Origin: Blasia pusilla
Taxonomy: Eukaryota; Marchantiophyta; Marchantiopsida; Blasiales
Reading direction: 5' to 3'
DNA length: 64,000 nucleotides
Assembly (NCBI GenBank): GCA_050084515.1
Contig: CM114273.1
Location: forward strand, 40,238,001-40,302,000
Each line of letters begins with the position of its first letter. Within the stretch, counting starts at the first letter, position 1. A program made the translations under genes and the position numbers. Positions 45,985-56,670 of this stretch are shown piece by piece. A model generated the notes under the pieces. The model ran no database searches and was not told the DNA's origin. It saw only the letters and a program-made list of their open reading frames with translations.

Positions 45985-47836
45985 CAACTCTGGCATTGAA
46001 TCCCTCAGATTCCGGAAGACTCGTGATGAAATCCATACTCACACTTTGCAAGGGTTCTTCTGGGATCGGCAAGGGATGCAGCAAGCCTTGTTTGTTATCA
46101 TAAGAAACTCTGTTCACTTTGCAGGTCACACAGGTCTTCACATATTGAGCAACATCCTCTTTCATATTGGGCAAAAAGAACCGCTTCGACAGAACAGCCA
46201 GCGTAGATTTCTCTCCTTTATGTCCTACCAAGGGTCCGTCGTGACACTCCGCTAACACTTTGGTTTGCATCCTGCCTTGCCCTACATAGATCCCACTCTC
46301 CTTGAACCTTAGTAAACCGTGCCTCAAACTTATGTTGGCCACCTTCTCACCCTGCTTCAACTTCCTCAGGTACTCCCCTGCGTGAGCATCCTTCATATAT
46401 CCTTCACGAATCCTTCTTTCCAGGTCTGTTTCTTTAGGGAACATTGCTCTCAAGACCTGTGTCGTTGATGGCATGTGTTCCTCCTTACGACTCAACTCAT
46501 TGGGAATCACATTATCTTTACATGGCTTATGAATCAACTCAACATCCATCAACGCCAAGGTATCATGCCATCGCAGTTGTTTTGGTGTCACTCGATCTTG
46601 GGTCTCAAAATACTTGAGTGATATATTATCGGTGAATACTCGAGTCCTGTGGAGCCCTAGATATTGCCGCCACTTCCTCAAGCAATGTACCACCGCGAAA
46701 AACTCTTTCTCGTGAGTGGGCCATCTCCTTTCAGTATTGCTAAGCTTCTTGCTCTCGTACGCTATATGTCTCCCTTCTTGCACCAACATTCCTGCGACCG
46801 CGAAATCACTAGCATCGGTATGCACTTCGAACGGTTTTTCAAACTCCGGCAGCTTCAATACTGGTTCCTCCGATAGAATCTGCTTCACTCGGCTGAATGC
46901 CTCATTAACTTCCTAGGTCCAAGTCATGTTGGCAAACTTTGCTGTCCAATCCGTGAGAGGTCTCACAATTCCCGAAATTTTTTTCACATAAGTGCGATAG
47001 AACTACACCGCACCTATGAACCTCCTCATCCCCTTTACAATGGATGGGGGTTCCCACTCGACAATCGCTTTCACCTTCTCCATGTCTAGACTGACGCCAT
47101 TTGCACTGCTCACGTGACCCAAGAATTTGATCTTGCTCAAACCAAATTCGCTCTTCTCTATATTCGCATACGTACAGCTGATTTGCCCTTAGCTAAGACA
47201 AGACCGCTCTCACATGTTGAACGTGCTCCTCTAGTGACTTCGAATAGATAAGTATGTCATAAATATAGATGATAACATACTCATCCATTTCCTTGTGAAA
47301 TATGGAGTTCATCAATGTGGTGAACGTCGGAGGCGCGTTACATAGACCGAAAGGCATCACTACAAACTCAAAGGAACCGTATCTTGTCCTACACGCAGTC
47401 TTCTCCACATCTGCCTCGGCAATCCGGATTTGGTAATATCCTGACTTCAAGTCAATCCTACTGAAATATCTCGCGCCTGCCAGCCTATCGAAGAGATCGT
47501 CTATCCTCGGAAGAGGATAATTGTTCCGAACCGTCACTTTATCCAGCGCAAGGTAATCAACACATAGCCTCATCTTTCCATCCTTCTTCTTCACAAAAAG
47601 AACTGGTGTTCCATAAGGTGACTTGCTAGTCCTAATGTAACCCTTTTCCAAGAGCTCACTTAACTGCCTTTTCAACTCAAGAGTTCCTCCTAATTCAAAC
47701 TATATGTTGCTTTTGAAGGCGGTTGGGAACCAGGTATGATCTCTATCTTATGATCGACGGCTCTATGTGGGGGCAATTTAGTCGGAAGCTCATTTGTCAA
47801 GACATCCTCAAACTCCTTGACCACTTCCTGGAGTGG
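45985..47836 (-). pseudogene. B2 RT, RNase H and start of integrase
   Basis: Reverse transcriptase (47675-47193) shows [30 protein letters not shown] and [10 protein letters not shown]. The catalytic box at 47256-47267 reads YIYD instead of YIDD (one base, GAT to TAT), which removes a metal-binding Asp. After a frameshift come RNase H (HTDASDFAVAGML, TDNISLKYF) and the integrase zinc-binding region (HDGPLVGHKG, CVTCKVNR). At DFITSLPESEGF the sequence jumps into 3' untranslated sequence, deleting the core and chromodomain. Confidence 0.88.
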
Positions 47837-49431
47837 TTATGGGATTCCCCTTGAATTAGTGTCTTGATCCCTGCATATTCTGCTTTTAGCCTCCTCCACT
47901 TGTCTCATCAAGCAGAGAAATCCATCCTCCAACTCGGTCATGCTCCTCCTTGTAATCGAGTTCACTAACTCCTTTTTTGCCGGAACCTCACGGACCAACC
48001 GCACCTGTAACCGTTTGCCTTTTAGCAAGACGCTCAACCTCAAGGGTCTACATCTTAACTCCACCTCATATGCGTCTAGGAATGTATTCCCCAAGACTCC
48101 GTCAATGCCATCCATTTCGCACACAGTGAAATTCTCCTTCAACTCGAATACCCCGCATCCTGCGGTCAAACCCAAGACCAAATTAGAAGTCCGATGAGAC
48201 TTGCCTCCTGCAAATCCTACTCGAATGGGCTCATCCGCCTCAGAGGTAGACAACCCCAGTTCCTTCATAATTCTCGGGCTTAGGAAGGAGTGCGAAGCAC
48301 CTGTATCCACGAGCAACAACACATCGCGATCAACAATCTTGGATCTTAGGTACACCAAATTGTGCGTCCTCTTGGTGACCTGAAGGGACGTCTCGAGATC
48401 ACCCGCCAATAGATGCTTAGCAGCAAACGCAATCATACTCCCATTACTAACCTTCGGTTTCGAACACACTTTCGCCAGGTGCCCCGATTCGCCACAGTTG
48501 TAGCATATGACATTGCCGTTCCCTAACTTCGAGTGTTGTCCTCCTCTTGGCTTCGCATGAAGTTCCACTCGTTTTGTTGCCAGGTCAGACGACTCTTCTG
48601 GATCGTGCAGGCCCCCACTCCAGACTCTTTTGAACGTCTCCTTATTTTTCAACTTCTTCGAAAAACCTTTTGGCTCAAATGGTTTCTGGGTTTGGACCTC
48701 ATCGTCCCCAATCCGCTCCGCTAGCTTCAGAAGATCCGCGCAGGTATCTGGCAACGTCGGCATTCGGTAAAGGGCCTTTTCAGCGCTCGGCTTGAGTCCA
48801 CTTATGAAGATAGCCTTCTTTGCGTGCTCATCCATCTTTGGAAGAGAAGTCATTTTCGCACTATACTCCCTCACATACACGCTTAAGGAACCACTATGCC
48901 GCATCCGCACGCATTCCACCGTGTTGCACAACCCTTGGTATTCCGGAGTGAATCGATCCCCAATCAACACCTAAACTCCTCCCAACTCAGAGATGACTCG
49001 CTGACCAGATATTCCTCTCATTGAGCTGTCCACCATTGTAGCGCATGATCCTTCAAGAAAGTAACGGCTACCGTCACCTTGTCCTGCTCAGCTGCCCTCT
49101 GCACCTCAAAGTACAGTTCCAGTTCCATAAGGAAATCCTTCACTTTCCTTGAGCGCCCCACCCTAGTGAATGGCGTGGGCACGTTTGTCTTGCACAGCTT
49201 TTTTCCTGCACCTGGAGTTCGGGTGGTCTCTAACTCTGCAATCCGCTTGCTTTGCTGGGACATCTGCTCCACCAACAGCTTCAACAAGTCCAACGTCTCG
49301 CTTGACTCGGTGTGTTCCCCTGAGTTTGGGCCCGATGGCCTCGCGGAAGGATTCGCCTCTGGAATGTCCTCACGACTGGCGTTCAGCTCTTCGGGAGTTT
49401 CCGTCTCCTCCGTAGCTTCACGGTCCGGCAT
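47837..49431 (-). pseudogene. B2 gag and retropepsin
   Basis: Gag starts at ATG 49431 (MPDREATEETETPEEL), with an acidic N-terminus, a leucine-rich helix (LLKLLVEQMSQQSKRI) and DHALQWWTAQ. A stop at 49018 and a small gap separate it from the rest of the frame (48970-47837): VREYSAKMTSLPK, FISGLKPSAEKAL, zinc knuckle CYNCGESGHLAKVC (about 48460-48510), then the protease with LLLVDTGASHSFLS (about 48290-48335). The protease would cleave the polyprotein, and its catalytic Asp-Thr-Gly is intact. This is the best-preserved coding stretch of any element in the window. Confidence 0.9.
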
Positions 49432-49490
49432 TGGTTCCTCTTGTAGTAGAGGATTTCTGTCAATAGTTTAACAATAAGCATCAATTGATC

Positions 49491-50492
49491 TGAATTCGTT
49501 CCCTTCAAGAATAGGATCAGGACTAGAAATCACATTTAAAGGTTTTGAGTTGATTCTGTGTAGTCTATGCATCAACAAAGCATAAGGTGGATTTAACAGT
49601 ATCACCAGACTGATTGTTTAACATGTACAATTGAACAGGGTTTTAACTATAAGGAGGTGAACTCCTCCTAAAACAGAATTAAATCAAAGGGAATTTCAAA
49701 TTCCAGAGACATTGTATTAACACAAGCATTCCACATAGGAAAAAGAGACTGCGGTGAGACATATGATCTCTCTCTGCCAAACTCATTCGAAACAGAGATA
49801 AGTGGAGAAAAGATTTCAATTAATACGTTGGCTCTTTACTTCTAATTGAAGTTACTGCTGTATGTCTCTAACTCCATCCTCAAAGCCATCAACAACAAGT
49901 GAGACTGATTCCGGGGTACAAAGAGGAATAATTCTTCATTCCAAGAAGAGCAAACACTGTTGATTCTATGAAATGGGCCAATTCCAATCCTCAATAGCCG
50001 ATCTCCAAGGGCAAGAGCCTTCTGTCACAAGAGCAATTCTCCCCGGGATGTATTCGACTATTATAAAATGGAAAAAAGACCCTCAGCCGATTCCCCGCCC
50101 AGGGTTTAAGGGTTCGAGAGCCTACACTCCTAACTGAAATTCTACTTAACTGCTTCCTAAAGCTACTAATTGCCTAACTCCTACAGTACTAACCGGACCA
50201 AGATCTTCACTGAAAACCGCCACGTAACCGTCAAAAGGGTGATCTCGTGGAAAGGCGAAATGGCGGTTTGGCGAACTCGTGATCTTGCGAACTCATAATT
50301 AAGTCCTAACAATTGAATTTGGCCAATAATTGAACGTTCCTATTTTCTAAGGGATTCGAATTCATTCCTATTTCCGAATATGCATTCCCTACTCCTAAAT
50401 CTAAGTGGAATACTCCCAACCAAGGGAATTACTGCCTGAAGGTATCCAAAATCGTCAAAAATCTCTACAACTTAAGAAAGGTGTATACCACA
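49491..50492 (-). repeat. Putative 3' LTR of family C
   Basis: Downstream of the extra ORF, a TTTGGGAGGAGACC purine tract precedes TGTGGTATACACC at 50492. The following kilobase has LTR-like features: a TTTTATAATAG box (about 50065), a GGAGG/CCTCC hairpin (about 49655-49675) and no coding capacity. The 3' border is not defined, and it runs directly into the B2 gag leader. No second copy exists here for comparison. Confidence 0.5.
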
Positions 50493-50685
50493 TAGGTCTC
50501 CTCCCAAATGTGAAGCGGCTCGTGAACTCCACAAGTCACTGATCTCCAGGAAGGTCACTCCAGGATCTCTGTATCTCTGCTGTTTCATCCAAAGGTGTAG
50601 GTCACATTATAGATCTCCGATTAATGGCTGTCCAAATTTCATCTCGTAATTGGGGATTAATGTATCCATAAGGGAGACACTTAGC

Positions 50686-52782
50686 CTATCGTTCAGAATA
50701 CATTCGAGGCATCAGACCTTGACGGTATAAATCTCTGATACGAATAATCTCTCTGAATACTATCAAGAAATGGAGATTGTTACAGAGGTAAGGAACACTA
50801 ATGTCGGAATAAACCTCCTGGAATTTCTTGCCATCCATGAAGCAATGTTTCACATGCCAGGAAAGCTCATAAATCACTTGATTGGAATGAGCTAAAAACT
50901 CAGTGTAATTCCTTTTCTGCCACCATTGTTCCCTTAGCCACAGAGGGGTTTCAATAGGAATTGGCTGTTTCGGAGTCTCTGGGCCATACTTGGGGTCACC
51001 AGACACTTCTTTCTTCAGCTGTCTTAAGAACTGGTGCATAAAACTGAGTGTATAAGCTGGTAAATTTCCGAACAGCATACAAAAACTGTCAGCAGAATAG
51101 AAGTCCAGATCGCCATGTGGTACCATGGTGGCCAAGATAGGTCTGAAGACTTCTGACTGTTTCCAAATTTCAGTAAATAGAGGAAGTGGCATTCGGCCAT
51201 TGGTAGTAAGTCAAAACCATACAGATGTTCTATCAAATATGTGCACTGGACTCTATGGACGTCATAAAATCGCCAGAACTTGCCAATCGGAGGAATGTTC
51301 ACTGCTACTTGCTGATAAGCAGTGACATAGGACACCACCTGAAAGGGAGTAGGCAGTTTGGCCTTATCCATCCTGTAGGAAACCGACTTTTGAATATCGT
51401 TAGTGGCCTGCTTCCTCTGGCGGACCAAATCTCCTACTGATTTCAATGTGTCTTGTTGGGCATCCATCTGAAGAGGATCTATAAGATTCTCTATTTTTTT
51501 AACAATTTGCTCCAGAGAACATTCCAGCAATCTGGTCAATCGAGAGATAATAAGGCTCTCCTTAGAAGGCATGATAGGAATAGTAGGAGGCCGTGGTCGA
51601 CTGATCGGTCTCAAGATATGTGACACCAATTCCACATCTGTTCGCCTCTTCTTCGATGGTGAAGCTAAAGCCTTCTCATTTACGGTAGTGGCTGGAGGTT
51701 GGGCAGTAGAGTCACCGACCTCTTTTCTCTTTAGGGTAGATGCCAAGATAGGAGCAGAAGGGCCAGGTTTCTCCTTGAGGGAGGCATTGAGTAAGGAGAT
51801 CATAGCCGTCATATCTTGAAGTATAACTGGGTCTGGCATGGCCTGTGCACTTCCTTTAGGACATTTCTGCTCAACCATTACAATGTTTTCTTGTAGATGA
51901 CATGGAAGCTGAATCCGGTCTTCAGTTTGCCAATCCCTGCTGTCAGGCACAAATCGAGATTCTCTTCCATATTCTGGAGGGGGACTCTCATGAGTATAAT
52001 CGCTCCCTTCAGAGGTATACTTCTCCATCAAGGACTGATGAGTAGGGGCAATAAAACTTGGTCCAACTTTTGGGATTTATCGTTCTAATTCAGAATGCCA
52101 CTGTTCTTTCCAGCGAAGGAGGATTCGCGGAATGGAGATGTGGCGAACTCGCGATCTGGAGAAATTTTCTCTTCTTGACAATCAAGCACCGCCTGTGATT
52201 CCATTCACCTTCTCCTTTTGTCTTAGGAGTATCTGAAATAGGGGGAACAGTGTAATCCTCCAAGTCCTCTCCATCAATATCCACGTCTTCATTTGTATCA
52301 CCATGCTCCCAAAAGGTTACCTCATGTTCAGGAACTGTAGACTCTTGCTCCCTTGGGATAGAAGAGATTTCCCTTGTAGTATCCTCAGGGGACTTTTCTT
52401 GTCTGAAGATGGGCGGCATATAGTATATAGAAAGATCTCCAGGTCCTGAAGTAGGAGAGTATTGAGAAGCAGCAGGGGAAAAAGAATTTATTGACGAATG
52501 AGTATACATAGAGTCAACTGTAGGGGATGCTCCTGGAAGGAGGTCATCCTCATATGTAAACTGTTGAGGTGAGAGAGAGTGTACAGGTGTGAGGTAATAC
52601 TCGTAAGATCGAGTAACTGGAGAATGTCCTTGTGACCTTTCCGGTGAGAGTGTTCGATTGGGCTCTCCTCCCAAACCTGCCGAAGTTTCCTCATTTTTGG
52701 CCTCATCCTTTGCTTCATGCTTCCTCAGGCCCTCCAAAAGAATGCTCTTTCGAGGAGTCCTCCCTTGTCTCTCCTTGCTTCA
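50686..52782 (-). pseudogene. Extra ORF downstream of integrase in family C, unknown function
   Basis: Open in three overlapping pieces: 52782-52090, 52060-51024 and 51192-50686. The break at about 51190 is a frameshift inside one protein, and a stop and frame change near 52090 separate the first piece. Predicted total is about 650-700 residues. The N-terminal third is acidic and rich in Pro, Ser and Thr (SPVTRSYEYYLTPVHSLSPQ). The middle has a basic cluster like a nuclear signal (SPSKKRRTD). The C-terminal 300 residues look globular and aromatic-rich (IPPIGKFWRFYDVHRVQCTY, WLREQWWQKRNYTEFLAHSN). No signal peptide or convincing membrane helix lies in the main frame, so an envelope role is not supported. 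I do not recognise the family. Confidence 0.7.
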
Positions 52783-52858
52783 TTCGAAATCTATAGAAAG
52801 GTGCTCCCTTCATTAGTAACTTTTACTTGTCTTAATTATCTTAAGTATATATCTTAAG

Positions 52859-52876
52859 TATATATATATATATATA
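52859..52876. repeat. (TA)9 microsatellite
   Basis: A TA run between the family C integrase stop and the extra ORF. Confidence 0.85.
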
Positions 52877-52909
52877 GCTTCCTCCCCCCAAAGGCAGCGA
52901 CTCGGTGCC

Positions 52910-55900
52910 TTATTCCAAGGACTTAGAAGGATAGTATTTTTTCACTCTAGCACCATTTGTCTTGGTAGGTAATTCTTACCCTTCCATATTAACAAGCTGG
53001 AGACTTCCATTCTCCCATACATTAAGAACTTGATATGGGCCCATCCACCTGGTATGTAATTTTCCCGGAAACCTGTTATACCTGTTATCACACAGTAATA
53101 CCCAATCCCTAGCCTGAATATTTGTATGTTTCAACTTCTTGTCATAAGCTTTCTTTCTCTTGGCTTGTTGAAGATAAGTTTCCTTCAGAGCATCATCTCG
53201 GTCTTCCTCCACCTGTTCCAATTGTTGCAGACGATGCAATTGACTCTCTTCCAACCCAGATCTCTTTTGATTCATAATACGGTAAGTGGGCAGGTCAAAC
53301 TCAATAGGAACCACTGAGTCCATACCATAAGTTAGGTAAAAAGGGGTTCACCTTGTTGTAATCTTTTCTGCTGTGCGGTAAGCCCATAAAATTGATGCTA
53401 ACTTGATATCCCAATCAGTCTTATGTGCGGACACAATCTTGGTAAGTATCTTACAAAGCAATCCATTGGCCCTCTCTATAAGCCCATTGGCTTTTGGATT
53501 ATAGGGTGTAGTTGGGCGGTGTTTAATGAAGTAAACACTAGTCAGAGCTTCAATTGTAGAATTAAGAAAGTGTGTGCCTCTGTCACTAACCAGCTCCAGG
53601 GGACAACCAAATCGAGTGATAATGTTGTAAAAAAGAAAACGGGCAGTCACCTTTGCATCATTGGTCCTAAGGGCAATAGCTTCAACCTACTTGGTTGCAT
53701 GATCTGTAGCCACGAGAATATATCTGTTCCTTCTACGCTTTGTGACGGGTTGGATGGGGCCCACGAAATCAATGCCCCACTTTTCAAAAGGGGCCAATGG
53801 AAGGATGGGTATCAGGGGCCACATGCCTAACATTAAAGGCTTTCCCTGCCTTTGGCAAGGATCACAGCTTCTAATGAATAAATATACATCCTTATACATG
53901 GTAGGCCACTAATATCCAACATCGCGAATTTTGGCCACTGTTGTGTGAATAGCATAATGACCACCAACATTCCCTTGATGGAGAGCGCTGATGACTCTCG
54001 AAATCTCCCTTTTCTCTAAACACCTCTTCAACTTCTGATCAGGAGTTAGCTTATACAATGTATTTTGAAGCAAGGTATAGGGTATTGCTTTGTGGAGAAA
54101 TACAACTTTCTGCTCTACAGACAGATTGGCGGGAATGATTCCACGCTGCAAGTATTGGACTATATCAAAGTATAACGAATCCGCTCCTTCAATGTGGAAC
54201 AGGGCTTCATCCGGGAAGGAATCAGAAATCTCAGCTAGAGGTCCCACTCCTTGCAATCTTGAGAGGTAATCAACATTGACATGGGACTTACCCGGCTTCT
54301 TTTGTACTTCAAATGAAAATTCTTGGAGAAGGAGTACCCATCTTGCTATGCGCCCGGACAAATCAGCCTGATTGAATAAATATTTCAAGGCATTATGATC
54401 AGTATGGAAGACAGTATCATACCCGAGCAAGTAATGGCGGAACATTTTGCAAGCATACACTATGCCTAAGGCTTCCCTTTCTGTTGTTGAGTAATTCTTC
54501 TCCGCGGGATTAAGCTGCCTACTGGCGTAGTAGATGGGATGGTCCCTCCCTTGAGAATCCTCCTGTCCAAGGACAAGGCCTATGCAAAACTTGGAAACAT
54601 CAACATCCACATGGAAGGGCTTGTTCCAATCTGGAGGTTGTAACACGGGTGCATGCATGAGCTTGTCCTTGAGGGCTTGAAATGTCACCTGTCTCTCTTC
54701 AGTCCACAAGTACTCAACATCCTTCCTCAATAATTGAGTAAGACTGGCGGCAGTCCGAGAGTAGTCCTTAACAAAACGCCTGTAGTACCCCACACAGCCA
54801 AGGAATCCTCGTAATTCCTTCAGATTTGTTGGGATCTCCAAAGCCAATATAACGGCAATTTTGTCATAATCTACCTCGATACCTTGCTTGGAAATCTTGT
54901 GGCCCAATAAAATACCTTTTGTCATTGCTAAGAAACATTTTTCTGCTTGTAGGGACAAGCCTGCCCATCTGCATTGTTCAAAGGTCTTTCGGAGGTGTTC
55001 AATGTGATCCTCCGTTCGTCCATATATACAGAAGTCATCGATGAAAATTTCCATAAAATCTCTTTGGAAGTCTTTAAATATGATCATCATTGTTCATTGA
55101 AAAGTGGTTGGTGCATGGCAGAGCCCAAAAGGCATTCGGTTGAATGCAAATGTCCCCCAATCGGTTGTAAAGGTGGTCTTGCTCTAGTCCTCCTTCCTAA
55201 TGTGAAGTTGATTATAACCTGCATATCCATCTAATAAAGAGAATCTCTCACTACCTGCTACTTTATCCAGAATCATATCAGTAAAAGGCAAAGGATGATG
55301 GTCCTTTCTGGTGGCAGCATTGAGCTTCCGATAATCTTGGGACAACCGGATCCTATATTATCCATTGGGACCCGGAGGTTTAGGAGCAACTACTATTGGG
55401 GACACCCACTCACTAGACAGGACAGGATATATGAAGCCTGCCTCCAGGAGTTTATCTAGCTCCTTCTTCACTAAGGAAGAAGATTTGGGATTTAACCTAT
55501 ATTGTCTCTGTCTAATAGGAACGGCTCTTTCTAATAAATCGATTCGATGTTCTGCTATTTCAATCGGAATCCCTTTCAAATCTTTGTGAGATTTAGCAAA
55601 AACGTCTTTAAATTCAGTCAAGAGTTCAGCATACAGCTGCCTCTCCTGATTCTGCATGGTTACACTCATATTAAAATTTTTACCTCCCTTGATCACTAAG
55701 GGAGAATATTGTTCTAATCTAAACATCCGCTCAGACATACTCTTTGTCTCGAAGTAGGATAGGCTGGTTCCCAATCCCAATCCCACTTCTAATTCTTACT
55801 CTTCAATGGTTGCTACTTCAGTTGCTTGGAGCCGACCGGTTCTTCCTCGGGATCAATTGCTTCCCCGGGCTCCTCGGGTCGAGTCTGTCCAGCTTCAATT

Positions 55901-56054
55901 GGGATCTTTGTCTCTGTTTGATCCCTTGAAATAGGCGAGTCCGCTGTCCGAGATTGCGAATCTGCGAGATTACCCTTCTGTGAACCTGCCAGATTGCTAA
56001 TCCCCCCTTCAATAGTAATGGTCTCTTCGACAACTGTCGGTGTCGCTTGGAATG
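52910..56054 (-). pseudogene. Family C pol: linker, RT, RNase H, integrase
   Basis: An acidic linker (GSQKGNLADSQSRTADSP) leads to FKDVFAKSHKDLKGIPIEI and LLEAGFIYPVLSSEWVSPIV. RT follows with in-frame stops around FGLCHAPTTFQ, and its catalytic box is FIDD (55030-55045), a known variant of YxDD. RNase H has FHVDVDVSKFCIG, YSTTEREALG and HTDHNALKYLF. Integrase shows HHCC ([21 protein letters not shown]), core motifs [17 protein letters not shown] and YNPKANGLIERANG (the D, D and E positions present), and a C-terminal GPYQVLNVWENGSLQL. It ends YYPSKSLE before the stop at 52910. Stops at about 53900, 53690, 53345 and 52976 inactivate it. Confidence 0.85.
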
Positions 56055-56379
56055 ATATAGGTCAAGGTCTCGATCTAGTGATAGTAATGTAAAAGGTAAA
56101 TTTTGGACCAATGGAAAAGGCATGCCATCTAAAGAAATATCATACAAAGGCCCAAAGAAAAGATCTACCAATGAATATATAGAGAGAGAAAGCTCAGACC
56201 TCAACTGATAGGAGTTAAAGTAGAGGCAAATATAGGTCAAGGTCTCGATCTAGTGATAGTAATGTAAAAGGTAAATTTTGGACCAATGGAAAAGGCATGC
56301 CATCTAAAGAAATATCATACAAAGGCCCAAAGAAAAGATCTACCAATGAATATATAGAGAGAGAAAGCTCAGACCTCAA
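56055..56379 (+). repeat. Two identical 150-bp copies of copia gag, 25-bp spacer
   Basis: 56055-56204 and 56230-56379 appear base-identical by eye (starting ATATAGGTCAAGGTCTCG, ending AAGCTCAGACCTCAA). They are separated by 25 unrelated bases. In a fragment otherwise broken by stops, perfect identity points to a recent duplication or an assembly artefact. Confidence 0.9.
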
Positions 56380-56670
56380 AAGAAGCTAGCGTAGGAGATC
56401 TAGAGTCAGATGGAGATAATTATGTACTAACTGTAACTTCCGGAAGAGATATCTTTCGTGATGCAAGGATAATGGATTCTTGTTGTTCTTACCACATGTA
56501 TCCTCACAAAGAGTGCTTCAATACATATTTCAACTAGGCTAGTGGAATTGTCTTGATGGGGACGACATACCATGCAAGAAAGTAGGGATTGGTTCTTTTT
56601 GTATCAAGATGTTTGATGGGATTTTTGGAACATTGATTGAGGTCAAGCATGTCTCAAATCTACAAAAAAT
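56055..56670 (+). mobile_element. Ty1/copia fragment: gag end and protease start
   Basis: Plus-strand frames give RSRSRSSDSNVKGKFW, NEYIERESSDLK, then SVGDLESDGDNYVLTVTSGR, RDARIMDSCCSYHMYPHKEC and, after a stop and a one-base frameshift, CKKVGIGSFCIKMFDGIFGT and LIEVKHVSNLQK. In copia elements the catalytic triad is usually Asp-Ser-Gly; here it reads Asp-Ser-Cys. The fragment lies tail-to-tail with family C and stops about 56670. No LTR or RT is seen nearby. Confidence 0.8.

Larger units (their letters stand above)
44574..49490 (-). mobile_element. Family B chromovirus copy B2, internally deleted
   Basis: Minus strand: gag with zinc knuckle and protease (47837-49431), reverse transcriptase, RNase H and integrase start (about 45985-47836), then 3' untranslated sequence and a long 3' LTR (44574-45420). 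The integrase core and the chromodomain present in B1 are deleted. No 5' LTR of family B is found. Instead, the leader just upstream of gag runs into an unrelated LTR-like region assigned to family C. Confidence 0.85.
49491..56054 (-). mobile_element. Family C Ty3/gypsy (Athila/Tat-like) with extra ORF
   Basis: Minus strand, 5'-truncated: a protease-to-RT linker (55358-56054), reverse transcriptase, RNase H and integrase (52910-55358), a further long coding region of unknown function (50686-52782), then an LTR-like region (about 49491-50492). RT and RNase H sequence (YYASRQLNPAEKNYSTTERE, DDFCIYGRTEDH) resemble the Athila/Tat branch as I recall it. An ORF after integrase is the position of the env-like ORF of Athila elements. 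Gag, protease and 5' LTR are lost where a copia fragment begins. Confidence 0.8.

Noticed and set aside
51024-51100. Hydrophobic C-terminal tail of the family C ORF (frame ILLTVFVCC) as a membrane anchor
   Set aside because: This tail is read in the wrong frame after a frameshift at about 51190. The in-frame continuation (51192-50686) is not a membrane anchor.
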